Shown here piece by piece: positions 16,101-24,945 of a stretch of 64,000 bases of DNA (position 1 is the first letter of the stretch; the number at the start of each line of letters is the position of its first letter). A program made the translations under genes and the position numbers. The notes beneath the pieces were generated by a model. That model saw only the letters and a list, made by a program, of their open reading frames with translations, did not search any database and was not told the DNA's origin. The stretch covers positions 1 through 64,000 of the forward strand of contig CAKZQC010000049.1 in NCBI GenBank assembly GCA_937139495.1. The letters are read 5' to 3'. Origin of the DNA: an uncultured Saprospiraceae bacterium (lineage in GTDB: Bacteria; Bacteroidota; Bacteroidia; Chitinophagales; Saprospiraceae).

Positions 16101-16910
16101 ATGAACAAAGAACAACTCAAAGTTTTTTACAACAAAACAAAGCATATCGATGGATGGTTTTCTTTGGAAGCAGCACTATTAATCAATGCAATAGATGCGT
16201 TTCAAAAAAGTATTGATGTCCGTGGAAATGTCTTTGAAATTGGTGTACACCACGGAAAAAGTAGTGTATTATTTGCCAATTTATTAGCCTCAGGAGAGCA
16301 ATTGAATATCTGTGATGTTTTTGACTCGCAAGAAGACAATGTTTCTTCTTCGGGCAAAGGTAGCCGATCTATATTTTTAGAGAATATCAAAAAATACTCC
16401 AATACGGAAATTACTACTATTCATACCTGTCTCTCCTCCGAGTTAAGTCCAGATAAAATTGGTCAACAGTATAGATTATTTCACATTGACGGAGGACATA
16501 ATACAGATGAAGCCTTGTTTGATTTGATATTGGCTTCTAAAACTCTTCATGAAAAAGGTATTATCATACTCGACGACCCTTTCAGAATAGAATGGCCTGG
16601 TGTCACAGAAGCTCTTCTTGAGTTTCTGAAACAAAATGAAGACTTTGAAGCAATAGTTGTTGGCTTCAATAAACTATTGGTTTGCAAAAAAGCAGTAGCC
16701 AAGCTCTATATTGACTTTATAGACAACATAGATACTAGAGATAGAGTTGGACTAGGGTATCCCTACAGCTACAAAAAACTCCCTTTTGCTGGTTCCGAAT
16801 TAAGAATTTTCTACGTCTTGTCAAGCATGAATGCCAATGGGCTCAAAGAGGTAGTAACCAAAACTATTTTTGATTCAAAGATTTATAAATGGTACAAAGG
16901 TAAAAAATAG
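16101..16910 (+). CDS. Class I SAM-dependent methyltransferase
   Basis: 269 aa. The SAM-binding motif is GNVFEIGVHHGKSS (about 42-55), followed by an acidic residue in LNICDVFDS, and LFHIDGGHNTDEAL (about 125-138), as in the Methyltransf_24 group that methylates sugars or small natural products. ILDDPFRIEWPG may bind metal. Third gene of the glycan cluster (56 bases after the fucosyltransferase), so sugar O-methylation is a reasonable guess. Ends at a strong bidirectional terminator. Confidence 0.85.
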   Translation: MNKEQLKVFYNKTKHIDGWFSLEAALLINAIDAFQKSIDVRGNVFEIGVHHGKSSVLFANLLASGEQLNICDVFDSQEDNVSSSGKGSRSIFLENIKKYSNTEITTIHTCLSSELSPDKIGQQYRLFHIDGGHNTDEALFDLILASKTLHEKGIIILDDPFRIEWPGVTEALLEFLKQNEDFEAIVVGFNKLLVCKKAVAKLYIDFIDNIDTRDRVGLGYPYSYKKLPFAGSELRIFYVLSSMNANGLKEVVTKTIFDSKIYKWYKGKK

Positions 16911-16936
16911 ACACACTTGTACTAGAGCAACCTTAT

Positions 16937-16991
16937 CAAAAAAGAATAGCGGTGATAACGAATCGATTCATTATCACCGCTATTCCTTTTT
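16937..16991. terminator. Bidirectional terminator between convergent genes
   Basis: Perfect 15-bp stem GAATAGCGGTGATAA/TTATCACCGCTATTC with a 12-base loop; an A-run on the left and a T-rich run on the right let it work in both directions. Confidence 0.88.
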
Positions 16992-17004
16992 GATAGACAC
17001 CCTC

Positions 17005-17925
17005 TTATTTCAAATTAACTTTCACCATTTCCGAGCTGTCCTTTTGGCATTTTTTCTTAATATTTTCCGAAGTTGTTCCGTTCGTTTCGGTGCAAGCACA
17101 AAGACGAATTTCTTCCTCTTCTGCTAGCAGAATATCTTTCATCATCTTGTCGGTCAATGGCGTGAGCGAAAGCATCGCCCCTATACGCACACGAAGTTCT
17201 TCGGCTTTGTCATTATAAACCGTTTTTGCTTTTGCGGTACTTCTCTGGATCTCGCGATCTAAGTCTTGATCTTTGAGCTCAAACTTTACAACATGATTTT
17301 GTTTGCTATTATTGTAGCGACAATTCCACTCCTCAAATGTACCTTTGTAAAGACGATTGCCAACATGCAGAAATTCATCTTCTTGACTACGAATGTTCTT
17401 AATAATCAAATACTGTTCTGTAATAGTACCCACTTTGTAGCTTTCTTGCAGCCTGTAATTCGATAAATATTCGGTCGGCATAGCTTCGTGCTTGATGCAA
17501 TAACTCCACTTACAAATTTCCTTAAATTCATCTAATACGACTTCATTACCGGGGTATTTTGTCAAACCTTCTTTAGCCATAGCGTACGCCTTATCAAAAT
17601 CCAATTGACGCAAGTGCATCCTACATAGATTATCCCAAGCACGCATTTGCGGCTGTCGGCTATTGTCCATACATTTCTGATAAAAATACTCGGCAGAGTC
17701 TGTCACACCTTCTAGGTCATACGCTAGCCCCAAAAAGTAGCAGCACAACGGTCGAGGCATTTCTTTATATACTTCTAGCAAGTAAGGTTTGGCAGCACTA
17801 TAATCTTGATTATTCGCATGCGTTTGAGCGGCACGCCAAGCGTCTCTAGTGGCATTGCTTTGCGCCAAAGAAAGAGTCGTATAACTGGTCAATAGCAAAA
17901 ATAAAAATAGTAACTTATGGTTCAT
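17005..17925 (-). CDS. Exported TPR-like protein
   Basis: 306 aa. A signal peptide (MNHKLLFLFLLLTSYTTLSLAQ) is followed by TPR-like helical repeats (about 25-135; for example AAKPYLLEVYKEMP and DSAEYFYQKCMDN). The C-terminal part (about 150-306) is charged, contains a pair of cysteines in LCACTET, and has no recognised fold. Likely periplasmic. Unknown function; no operon partner. Confidence 0.75.
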   Translation of the reverse strand: MNHKLLFLFLLLTSYTTLSLAQSNATRDAWRAAQTHANNQDYSAAKPYLLEVYKEMPRPLCCYFLGLAYDLEGVTDSAEYFYQKCMDNSRQPQMRAWDNLCRMHLRQLDFDKAYAMAKEGLTKYPGNEVVLDEFKEICKWSYCIKHEAMPTEYLSNYRLQESYKVGTITEQYLIIKNIRSQEDEFLHVGNRLYKGTFEEWNCRYNNSKQNHVVKFELKDQDLDREIQRSTAKAKTVYNDKAEELRVRIGAMLSLTPLTDKMMKDILLAEEEEIRLCACTETNGTTSENIKKKCQKDSSEMVKVNLK

Positions 17926-18065
17926 AATTATTTGATTGTAATCGAATTATAAAATTTAAAAAGGTAGGTGTTACCGCTACAAAATAAGCAATAATTAGAT
18001 TGCATTGCAACATATTTTCATTTTAACGTGCTTTGAGCTATCTTGTTGCTACAAAAAAAGAAACT

Positions 18066-19472
18066 ATGGAACCATTAATTACCAACGATGCTACGGTATT
18101 CGGACTTTTGATGCTTGCTTTGGCAGCTATTTTTTATACTTCAAGCCTAGAAACGACCTTCTGGAAAAGGTTTTATACTTTTCTACCGGGGTTATTGTTG
18201 TGTTATTTTGTTCCTGCATTATTGCATTATCCCTTCGGGATAATATCTCCTGAGTATTTTGTAGGGGATAGCCTTATTGCATTTTTACAATCTAAAAACA
18301 TTGTTTTTGATGCGGACACCCTTCGTGCCATGTCGTTTGAAGACATCAAAAAATTCTTGGAATCAGCAGGCGTAACTGCTGCCGATTACAAACCTTTTAC
18401 ACAAAAAAGCCAACTTTATTTTGTAGCTTCTCGCTACTTGCTCCCTGCTTCTTTGGTATTGCTCTGCTTGAGCATCGACTTCAAGGGACTCATCAATTTG
18501 GGCCCCAAAGCCTTGATTATGTTCTTGGCAGCTACATTTGGCATTGTATTAGGCGGTCCTGTTGCACTATTGTTCACCTCTTGGATAGCCCCCGATTTGG
18601 TAGCCGTCACGCCTGATGAGCTTTGGCGAGGATTAGCGACTGTCGCAGGTTCTTGGATAGGTGGCGGAGCCAATCAAGCAGCGATGAAAGAAATATACGA
18701 AGCCAGCGATAACTTATTTGCGACCATGATTGTAGTTGATGTAGTAGTTGCCAATATCTGGATGGGGTTATTGCTCTACGGAGCCAATCAATCTGACAAA
18801 ATTGATCGTTGGTTCAAGGCAGACAACTCTGCTATTGAAGATCTCAAAAATAGAATTTCCAATTATAGAGCAAGCGTCGCTCAAATGCCAACTACTACCA
18901 CCAACTTTCTACTAATTGGTATTGCTTTTGGGGCAGTTGGTTTAGCACATTTAGTAGCCGATACAGTTGTTCCCTTCTTGGATAGCAATTTCGGTATAGG
19001 ACTCCGCAAATATGGCTTAGATTCGCTTTTGAGTGGTTTCTTTTGGCTTATTGTTGTTTCTACTACTGTTGGTTTAGCACTATCTTTTACCAAGGCTCGC
19101 AAGCTAGAAGGTGCGGGAGCATCTACGATGGGTTCTGTCTTTATTTATATCCTAGTTGCTACCATTGGCATGAAAATGAACTTGGGCTATATTTGGGACA
19201 ATATTGGACTATTTGCCATCGGTATTGTCTGGATGTTGATACACGTTATTGTACTCTTGGTAACCGCCAAAATCATCAAAGCTCCTTTCTTTTTTGTAGC
19301 CGTTGGCAGTCAAGCCAATGTAGGTGGAGCAGCTTCTGCCCCTGTGGTTGCTGCTGCTTTTAGTCCTGCGCTAGCTCCTGTTGGTGTCCTCATGGCGGTA
19401 CTCGGTTATGCACTCGGAACCTACGGTGCGGTACTTTGTGCGGAGATGATGCGTAGAGCAGTTATGATGTAA
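18066..19472 (+). CDS. DUF819 family membrane transporter-like protein
   Basis: 468 aa from the ATG at 18066 (MEPLITNDATVFGLLMLA...), the usual DUF819 start; an upstream in-frame TTG/ATG region adds residues with no family match. About eleven transmembrane segments. The family motif SWIGGGANQAAM (about 196-207) and a mirrored VGSQANVGGAASAPVVAAA (about 415-433) mark the two inverted halves. DUF819 (YjcL-like) proteins resemble 2-keto-gluconate/glutamate symporters, but the substrate is unknown. Monocistronic with a terminator behind it. Confidence 0.9.
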   Translation: MEPLITNDATVFGLLMLALAAIFYTSSLETTFWKRFYTFLPGLLLCYFVPALLHYPFGIISPEYFVGDSLIAFLQSKNIVFDADTLRAMSFEDIKKFLESAGVTAADYKPFTQKSQLYFVASRYLLPASLVLLCLSIDFKGLINLGPKALIMFLAATFGIVLGGPVALLFTSWIAPDLVAVTPDELWRGLATVAGSWIGGGANQAAMKEIYEASDNLFATMIVVDVVVANIWMGLLLYGANQSDKIDRWFKADNSAIEDLKNRISNYRASVAQMPTTTTNFLLIGIAFGAVGLAHLVADTVVPFLDSNFGIGLRKYGLDSLLSGFFWLIVVSTTVGLALSFTKARKLEGAGASTMGSVFIYILVATIGMKMNLGYIWDNIGLFAIGIVWMLIHVIVLLVTAKIIKAPFFFVAVGSQANVGGAASAPVVAAAFSPALAPVGVLMAVLGYALGTYGAVLCAEMMRRAVMM

Positions 19473-19491
19473 TGAACAATTTGATACTCAA

Positions 19492-19536
19492 CAAAAAAAG
19501 CGGACAAAACTACTGATGTAGTTTTGTCCGCTCTCT
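19492..19536. terminator. Terminator between DUF819 gene and DUF1573 gene
   Basis: Perfect 14-bp stem GCGGACAAAACTAC/GTAGTTTTGTCCGC with a four-base loop. The seven-A run on the left makes it strongest for the leftward DUF1573 gene. Confidence 0.85.
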
Positions 19537-19553
19537 ATTTCACCTCTATTGTA

Positions 19554-20165
19554 CTAATTCTTTTCTACATTTGCCATGATACGAAGTACCGTGTTTGCAG
19601 GAATCGTATTAGCCGTAATGGTAATAGTTTTAGTATTTGCTCCTTTTTTACCTTTGCTATTAAATACAACTTTGATTTCGCTGGTTTCCCCTGGTGCTAT
19701 TGGGCTTCTACTCCATTCGGGTACCGTACAACCACAACTACCTCTAGCATTTTCTATGATTAGTGGATTGCTGCTGTTGTTCTTAAACTTGAAAATATGT
19801 TCTACTTTGTCACCTTCTTTGATCGTTCCAAAGTCATATTCCAGTTCTTCGAATTGAAAACTCGCAGCGGTCGCAGCATCTACAACTTGCTCTTCTGGCT
19901 GATTAGTATTGGTAGGACTGATTGACCCTTGATGTGGCACTTCTCCTACATCAATCACCTTTTCTACAGGCGAAGGCAAGGCTTTCTTTAGATTTTTGAC
20001 CTCTTCTTTGAGTGTCGCAATTTCGGTTTGCAAAGCTGTATTATTTGTTTCCAACGAAAAGATACGCTCTTCCAGTTGACTGGACGTTATTTTTTTGGTG
20101 CTGCCGCAACTACTCATCAATAAGAGAACAAAGGCGATTAAGGTTAGGTTTTGTACTTTTTTCAT
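19554..20165 (-). CDS. DUF1573 lipoprotein with coiled-coil segment
   Basis: 203 aa from the ATG at 20165, giving a lipoprotein signal (LLLMSSC). A leucine-zipper-like coiled coil (about 35-62, LEERIFSLETNNTALQTEI) precedes a DUF1573 Ig-like domain (about 98-203) with FGTIKEGDKVEHIFKFKN and the family motif GSCGCTVPEW. DUF1573 domains resemble ASPM/SPD-2/Hydin repeats and act as envelope binding modules in Bacteroidota; precise function unknown. A paralogue lies at 60119-60730. Divergent from tilS with 48 bases between the start codons. Confidence 0.88.
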   Translation of the reverse strand: MKKVQNLTLIAFVLLLMSSCGSTKKITSSQLEERIFSLETNNTALQTEIATLKEEVKNLKKALPSPVEKVIDVGEVPHQGSISPTNTNQPEEQVVDAATAASFQFEELEYDFGTIKEGDKVEHIFKFKNNSSNPLIIENARGSCGCTVPEWSRSPIAPGETSEIKVVFNSKGKKGANTKTITITANTIPANTVLRIMANVEKN

Positions 20166-20176
20166 AGTTTTTATAG

Positions 20177-20184
20177 TATTTTTG
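20177..20184 (+). promoter_or_regulatory. Probable -7 promoter element of tilS
   Basis: TATTTTTG fits TAnnTTTG and lies 30 bases before the tilS ATG, in the short divergent spacer shared with the DUF1573 gene. Confidence 0.4.
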
Positions 20185-20213
20185 GAAGTAATATTATAAC
20201 ACGATTTTGGAAT

Positions 20214-21584
20214 ATGCTCAACGATTTTCTGACGTACATACAAGACCAACAACTTTGGCAACCCAACGACAAGGTATTGCTTGCCGTTAGTGGCGGCATC
20301 GACTCGATGGTGCTGGTACAGTTATGCCTTTCGGCAAAGGTTTCTTTTGGAATTGCCCACTGCAACTTTGCACTACGAGGCAGCGAATCTGATGGCGACC
20401 AAGAATTGGTAGAACAACTGGCAGCTACAAAAAGTATTCCTTTTCATTTGGCTCAGTTCGACACGAAAGCAATTTCAGAAAAGCAACAAAAAAGCATTCA
20501 AATAGTTGCCAGAACATTGCGGTATGATTGGTTTGAGCAACTGCGACAAGAACATGATTATACCGTAGTCGCTACCGCTCATCACCTCAACGATAGTGTA
20601 GAAACAGTCTTAATGAACCTAACCAATGGCTGTGGCATTCGTGGACTGCATGGCATTCTGCCTCAAAATAAAGCTGTCGTTCGTCCGCTCCTATTTGCCA
20701 CCAAAACTCAAATAGAGAACTACGCCCAATTGCTACAGATTGCTTACAGAACAGACTCGTCCAATCAGAATACTAAATATACACGCAATTTTGTACGTCA
20801 AAAAGTAGTGCCTTTGCTCCAGCAAATCAATCCTAATTTGGAGCAAACGATGCAGCATAATATTACTCGTTTTAGAGAGCTAGAAGCCCTCTATGATCAA
20901 GCTATTGCTGCACAAAAACAGCAAGTTATTAGCCGAAAAGGCACCGCTATTTTTATTCATATAGAGCAAGTTGCCACTAGCCTGTTGGCACAAAGCCTAC
21001 TCTACGAAATACTAGCACCACTAGGGTTCAATACTGCACAAGTGGCTACCATTCTGCAACAGCAGCAGCAAGAAAAAGGTGCTACTTATTGGAGCAACTC
21101 ATATCAACTGACCAAAGATAGAACGCATTGGATAGTGCAGCCAAAAATAGAAAACGAGCCTATAAATATTGCTATCCCAATTCCCGAATTACCACACCAA
21201 ACGACACTGCCACAACAGCAGCTTTTGACTTGGCAATTGCTCCAGCAAAAAATAGATTTCAGTCAACAACAAGTAGCCAAGAATTGTATTTATATAGATG
21301 CCGATAAGTTATCGTTCCCTTTATTGATTCGTAGCCCAAGACCCGATGATATTTTTTCGCCACTAGGTATGCAAGGCAAGCAAAAAAAACTAGGAAAATA
21401 CTTGCGTGATGCTAAAGTAAATGCACTCCAAAAGGAAACTATTTTGTTACTTTGTGATGCCGACGAACGCATTATTTGGGTGATAGGACAGCGAGCCAGC
21501 GAGCCCTATAAAATCACCGATCAAACGACTACTATATTGCGTATAGAAATGCTTTCGAGCAACTCAATTGCACCACCAAAATAA
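20214..21584 (+). CDS. tilS: tRNA(Ile)-lysidine synthetase TilS
   Basis: 456 aa from the ATG at 20214, giving a normal N-terminus (MLNDFLTYIQ). The PP-loop SGGIDS (26-31) binds ATP; further family features are HCNFALRGSESDGD and ATAHHLNDSVETVLMNL. The C-terminal substrate-binding domain contains RSPRPDDIFSPLGMQGKQKK and KLGKYLRDAKV. It modifies C34 of tRNA-Ile(CAU) to lysidine so that it reads AUA codons; essential. folC follows after ten bases. Confidence 0.95.
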   Translation: MLNDFLTYIQDQQLWQPNDKVLLAVSGGIDSMVLVQLCLSAKVSFGIAHCNFALRGSESDGDQELVEQLAATKSIPFHLAQFDTKAISEKQQKSIQIVARTLRYDWFEQLRQEHDYTVVATAHHLNDSVETVLMNLTNGCGIRGLHGILPQNKAVVRPLLFATKTQIENYAQLLQIAYRTDSSNQNTKYTRNFVRQKVVPLLQQINPNLEQTMQHNITRFRELEALYDQAIAAQKQQVISRKGTAIFIHIEQVATSLLAQSLLYEILAPLGFNTAQVATILQQQQQEKGATYWSNSYQLTKDRTHWIVQPKIENEPINIAIPIPELPHQTTLPQQQLLTWQLLQQKIDFSQQQVAKNCIYIDADKLSFPLLIRSPRPDDIFSPLGMQGKQKKLGKYLRDAKVNALQKETILLLCDADERIIWVIGQRASEPYKITDQTTTILRIEMLSSNSIAPPK

Positions 21585-21594
21585 AATACACGCT

Positions 21595-22887
21595 ATGAAT
21601 TATCAAGATACGCTAGACTATATGTACAGTCAGTTACCGATGTACCAACGAGAAGGAAAAACTGCTTTCAAGAAAGATTTGACCAATATATTGGCACTCA
21701 TGGAGCAGCTCGGCAATCCACATCAAAAACTAAAAACCGTACATATCGGTGGTACCAACGGCAAAGGTTCTACTACCCATATTTTGGCAGCTTTCTTGCA
21801 AACAGCAGGCTACAAAGTTGGTGTTTATTCGTCGCCTCACTACAAGGATTTTAGGGAACGTATCAAGATCAATGGCAAGTATATTGCAGAGCAAGCCGTG
21901 GTTGATTTCGTAGCCAGCCAACAGGCTTCTTTGGAAGAAATACAGCCTTCTTTTTTTGAAATAACCGTTGCCTTAGCTTTTGATTATTTTGCTGCGCAAC
22001 AGGTGGATATTGCTATCATTGAAGTAGGCTTGGGTGGTCGCCTGGATTCGACCAATATCATTACGCCGCTCCTATCCATCATCACCAATATTGGGCTAGA
22101 CCACCAAGATATGCTAGGCGATACGCTAGAAGCTATCGCAGGCGAAAAAGCGGGCATTGTCAAAGAAGGTGTTCCTATTATTATTGGCGAAAGCCAACCC
22201 GAAACAGAAGGACTTTTTCGTAAAGTAGCCCACGAAAAAAATGCCCCCATTACCTTCGCTGATATGCGTATCAATATGACATTGGATAGCCAAGATTTGC
22301 AATCGGCAACCTATGTTGTGCAGAGTGATACTTATCCTGAGCTAAACTTTGCTTTTCTTGACACCGATTTGGTCGGCAATTATCAACAGCATAATTTACG
22401 CAATGCCTTGTTGGCAACCTTATATTTGCAATCTAAGGGGTTTGATATTGCTGCCAAGCATATCCGTGCCGCTTGCCTCAATATCAAAGGCATCAGCAAG
22501 CTGATGGGACGTTGGCAAGTGATTGACCAACACCCGTTGACGATTGTCGATTCGGCACACAATGCCGCTGGTTTGGCGTATGTCGTGGAAGCTTTGGCGG
22601 CATTGCCTACTGCCAGTTTGCACATTGTATTGGGAACGGTCAACGACAAAGATTTGAGCAATTTTTTACCGCTGTTGCCACCTTCCGCTACTTATTATTT
22701 CTGCAAAGCAGCGATACCAAGAGGCTTGGCAGCTGATGAGTTACAACAAGCTGCTAGAGCTCACCACTTGTACGGCAATGCTTATCCATCTGTTCGTGCT
22801 GCTCTTATGGGCGCCAATATGCAGGCGAGTGACCAAGATTGTATTTATGTTGGCGGGTCTGTTTTTGTAGTGGCGGAAGTGCTTTAA
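21595..22887 (+). CDS. folC: Bifunctional folylpolyglutamate/dihydrofolate synthase
   Basis: 430 aa from the ATG at 21595 (MNYQDTLDYMYSQLPMYQREG), the usual Bacteroidota FolC start. The P-loop is GGTNGKGST (52-60); VYSSPHYKDFRERI and EVGLGGRLDSTN are further Mur-ligase-type FolC motifs. It adds glutamate to dihydropteroate and then to folates in the cytoplasm. Second gene of the tilS-folC unit, ten bases after tilS. Confidence 0.95.
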   Translation: MNYQDTLDYMYSQLPMYQREGKTAFKKDLTNILALMEQLGNPHQKLKTVHIGGTNGKGSTTHILAAFLQTAGYKVGVYSSPHYKDFRERIKINGKYIAEQAVVDFVASQQASLEEIQPSFFEITVALAFDYFAAQQVDIAIIEVGLGGRLDSTNIITPLLSIITNIGLDHQDMLGDTLEAIAGEKAGIVKEGVPIIIGESQPETEGLFRKVAHEKNAPITFADMRINMTLDSQDLQSATYVVQSDTYPELNFAFLDTDLVGNYQQHNLRNALLATLYLQSKGFDIAAKHIRAACLNIKGISKLMGRWQVIDQHPLTIVDSAHNAAGLAYVVEALAALPTASLHIVLGTVNDKDLSNFLPLLPPSATYYFCKAAIPRGLAADELQQAARAHHLYGNAYPSVRAALMGANMQASDQDCIYVGGSVFVVAEVL

Positions 22888-22898
22888 TATATTTTATA

Positions 22899-22934
22899 GG
22901 CTGAATTTTGAATAAAGATTCAAAATTCAGCCTT
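22899..22934. terminator. Terminator between folC and the convergent SGNH gene
   Basis: Perfect 15-bp stem GGCTGAATTTTGAAT/ATTCAAAATTCAGCC with a four-base loop. T runs are weak on both sides, but the position between convergent genes supports it. Confidence 0.7.
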
Positions 22935-22939
22935 ACTAC

Positions 22940-23716
22940 CTAACGTGCCAGTATTTTTTGATATAAATACCCTGCAAAATCTTTAGCGAAAAGCTGATAC
23001 GTCAGCTCTGAAGGATGTACTCCATCACTAAAAAAAAGAGAACGCTCTCCCGACACTTTGAATTTTTCTTGAAAGCCTGCCAAGGTCACAATCGCTCCAT
23101 TGTAATAGGCATTCTCATAACGAGCCGCTACTTTTTGTAGCTCTTCTCCTAGCAGTTCTATTAGGTTTCCTACCGTAAACTTCATCAATCGAGTGAAGGC
23201 TGGAAACTCCTTGACAGGAGGCATATTGAGCAGTCCAATGGGCGTATTGACAAACTGTGTTGTCAGTTTTTGGAGCAAGCTATCCATTTGTTTTCCCCAT
23301 TTGCGAGGACTCGTCAACTCAAACGCGTTGTTGCCCCCCAACCCCACTACCAACAAATCAGGTGCAGGCAAGTCTTTGAGTTTAGGCACTAACTCATCAC
23401 TCACTTTTTGAGCAGTATAGCCACTTTTGGCTACGATATACCAATGTATATTTTTCTTTGTCTTTTGTGCCAACTCCTTGGCTAATGTTCCTACCAAACC
23501 AACTTCATTGGTGGCGACACCAACGCCTGCTATCGTACTCTCTCCGATAGCGACCAACGTAAAACTAGCCGCATTAGCAGCATACATTGCGACCCCTTCT
23601 ATACCTGTTGCTTCAGGCAATTGAGGCATGGTTCGTTTTATTTTTTGGCTTTGCCAATACAACATGGGCAGCAGAGGAATACTGACGGTGGCACCCAAAT
23701 AATATTTTAATTTCAT
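22940..23716 (-). CDS. SGNH/GDSL-type hydrolase with N-terminal membrane anchor
   Basis: 258 aa from the ATG at 23716 (MKLKYYLGATVSIPLLPML), giving an N-terminal hydrophobic anchor or signal. Catalytic blocks: AIGESTIAGVG (block I, GES in place of GDS), VGLGGNNAF (block III with the oxyanion Asn), and FSDGVHPSE (block V, catalytic Asp and His). Probably an esterase or lipase facing the periplasm. The adjacent AlkC-like gene ends 13 bases upstream on the same strand, so they may be co-transcribed, without a clear functional link. Confidence 0.88.
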   Translation of the reverse strand: MKLKYYLGATVSIPLLPMLYWQSQKIKRTMPQLPEATGIEGVAMYAANAASFTLVAIGESTIAGVGVATNEVGLVGTLAKELAQKTKKNIHWYIVAKSGYTAQKVSDELVPKLKDLPAPDLLVVGLGGNNAFELTSPRKWGKQMDSLLQKLTTQFVNTPIGLLNMPPVKEFPAFTRLMKFTVGNLIELLGEELQKVAARYENAYYNGAIVTLAGFQEKFKVSGERSLFFSDGVHPSELTYQLFAKDFAGYLYQKILAR

Positions 23717-23729
23717 GGAAATTGATGCG

Positions 23730-24848
23730 TTAGAGATTATGACAGAGTTCAAAATCAAACTTTGGTTGTTCTACGCCATTAACAATCAAAGCCAATTGAT
23801 GTTGTCCGAAGTGATATTTTCGAGTAGAAATTGGCTTAAAATGTTGTTTGCGTTCGATACTAGTGGTTGATTGTGCAGAATATTCTTTTTCGCTAATCTT
23901 GAATACTTTTCTGGATAAGCTGCCATTAGCTTTGAGGTAATAAATAGCATATTCGAGCCGTATTAGGGTTGCTTTTTCGGCTAAGTTTTGCAATTCAAAA
24001 TCAAAATAAAGGTATTCGCCTAGCTGCAAAACAGGGTTTTTTATTTTTAACTTTTCTATTTTGATTTGGTCTGTCGCACCGAAACCAAAAAGCTGCATCA
24101 GTTCTTGATTGCCTTGCTTTAAGAGGGTTCGAGTGGCATGCTTCACCAAAGCATCTGTTTGGGTCGTATTGCCATACCAATCTTTGGCTATTTCGATAAT
24201 CAACTCAGGGTCGTCTTTGGCTATATCGTTCAGGTTATTCGCTACACTTCTGCGTACATATTCCGAAGGATCATTTTTGAGGAGTTCTAATATTGGCAAA
24301 ATTAGCTGAGGGTCTTTTTGATAGGTTTTGAGTGCCATTCCCCATGGCAATCGAGGGCGACAACCTTCCGAAGCCAATCTGCGAATGTGTTCGTTCGGAT
24401 CTGTTGCCCAGACTTTCATTTGGGCGAGCATCACTACAGGATATTGCATCAAGAAAGGGCGCACCGCAAATTCTGCGGTTATGAAAGGCGTAATTTCTGC
24501 CAGTGCAGCGACAGAGGTGGCATAAGATTCCAAACCAAAATGTGCCACATAATCGGGCAAAAATAGATATTCTATACTTTCAGCATGCTTGGGAGCTGCT
24601 TTTAGCTTTCGCAAAATTTCCAGCAAAACAGCTAACTGTGCTTCGTAATTGCCCAAGGGCGACAAATGTTGTGCTAGCACCAAAGTAATGTGCCGCATTC
24701 GCTGCTTGAGTGCTAAGTTGTCCCAGTTTTCGTCTAGCAGTTGTTCCAAAAAATTAGTGGTATCAAAATCAGGGACAACCAGTAATACTTGTTTCAAAAA
24801 AGCATCAAAAAAGGTCGTGTTGTAAAGGTCTTTTAGAGGAGTAGCCAT
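23730..24848 (-). CDS. AlkC-type DNA alkylation repair glycosylase with C-terminal Ig-like extension
   Basis: 372 aa. Helical HEAT-like repeats fill residues 10-250 and contain the AlkC hallmarks RRLASEGCRPRLPWG (about 158-172) and EYVRRSVANNLNDIAKD (about 193-209). The last 110 residues are beta-rich (LGEYLYFDFELQNL, RLEYAIYYLK), consistent with the Ig-like domain found in some AlkC proteins, where it helps hold DNA. AlkC removes 3-methyladenine and 3-methylcytosine without flipping the base. No Ada regulator lies nearby. Confidence 0.88.
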   Translation of the reverse strand: MATPLKDLYNTTFFDAFLKQVLLVVPDFDTTNFLEQLLDENWDNLALKQRMRHITLVLAQHLSPLGNYEAQLAVLLEILRKLKAAPKHAESIEYLFLPDYVAHFGLESYATSVAALAEITPFITAEFAVRPFLMQYPVVMLAQMKVWATDPNEHIRRLASEGCRPRLPWGMALKTYQKDPQLILPILELLKNDPSEYVRRSVANNLNDIAKDDPELIIEIAKDWYGNTTQTDALVKHATRTLLKQGNQELMQLFGFGATDQIKIEKLKIKNPVLQLGEYLYFDFELQNLAEKATLIRLEYAIYYLKANGSLSRKVFKISEKEYSAQSTTSIERKQHFKPISTRKYHFGQHQLALIVNGVEQPKFDFELCHNL

Positions 24849-24877
24849 TTGTGTTTGTCAAAAAAAAAAGATAAAAA

Positions 24878-24911
24878 AGAGGACAGCATTTTAGATAAAA
24901 TGCTGTCCTCT
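24878..24911 (-). terminator. Rho-independent terminator of the desaturase gene
   Basis: Perfect 16-bp stem AGAGGACAGCATTTTA/TAAAATGCTGTCCTCT with a two-base gap at the tip; the minus strand continues into a long T-rich run. Confidence 0.88.
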
Positions 24912-24945
24912 TGATAAAAATATGCGTCAGCAATACTGCTTGCTA

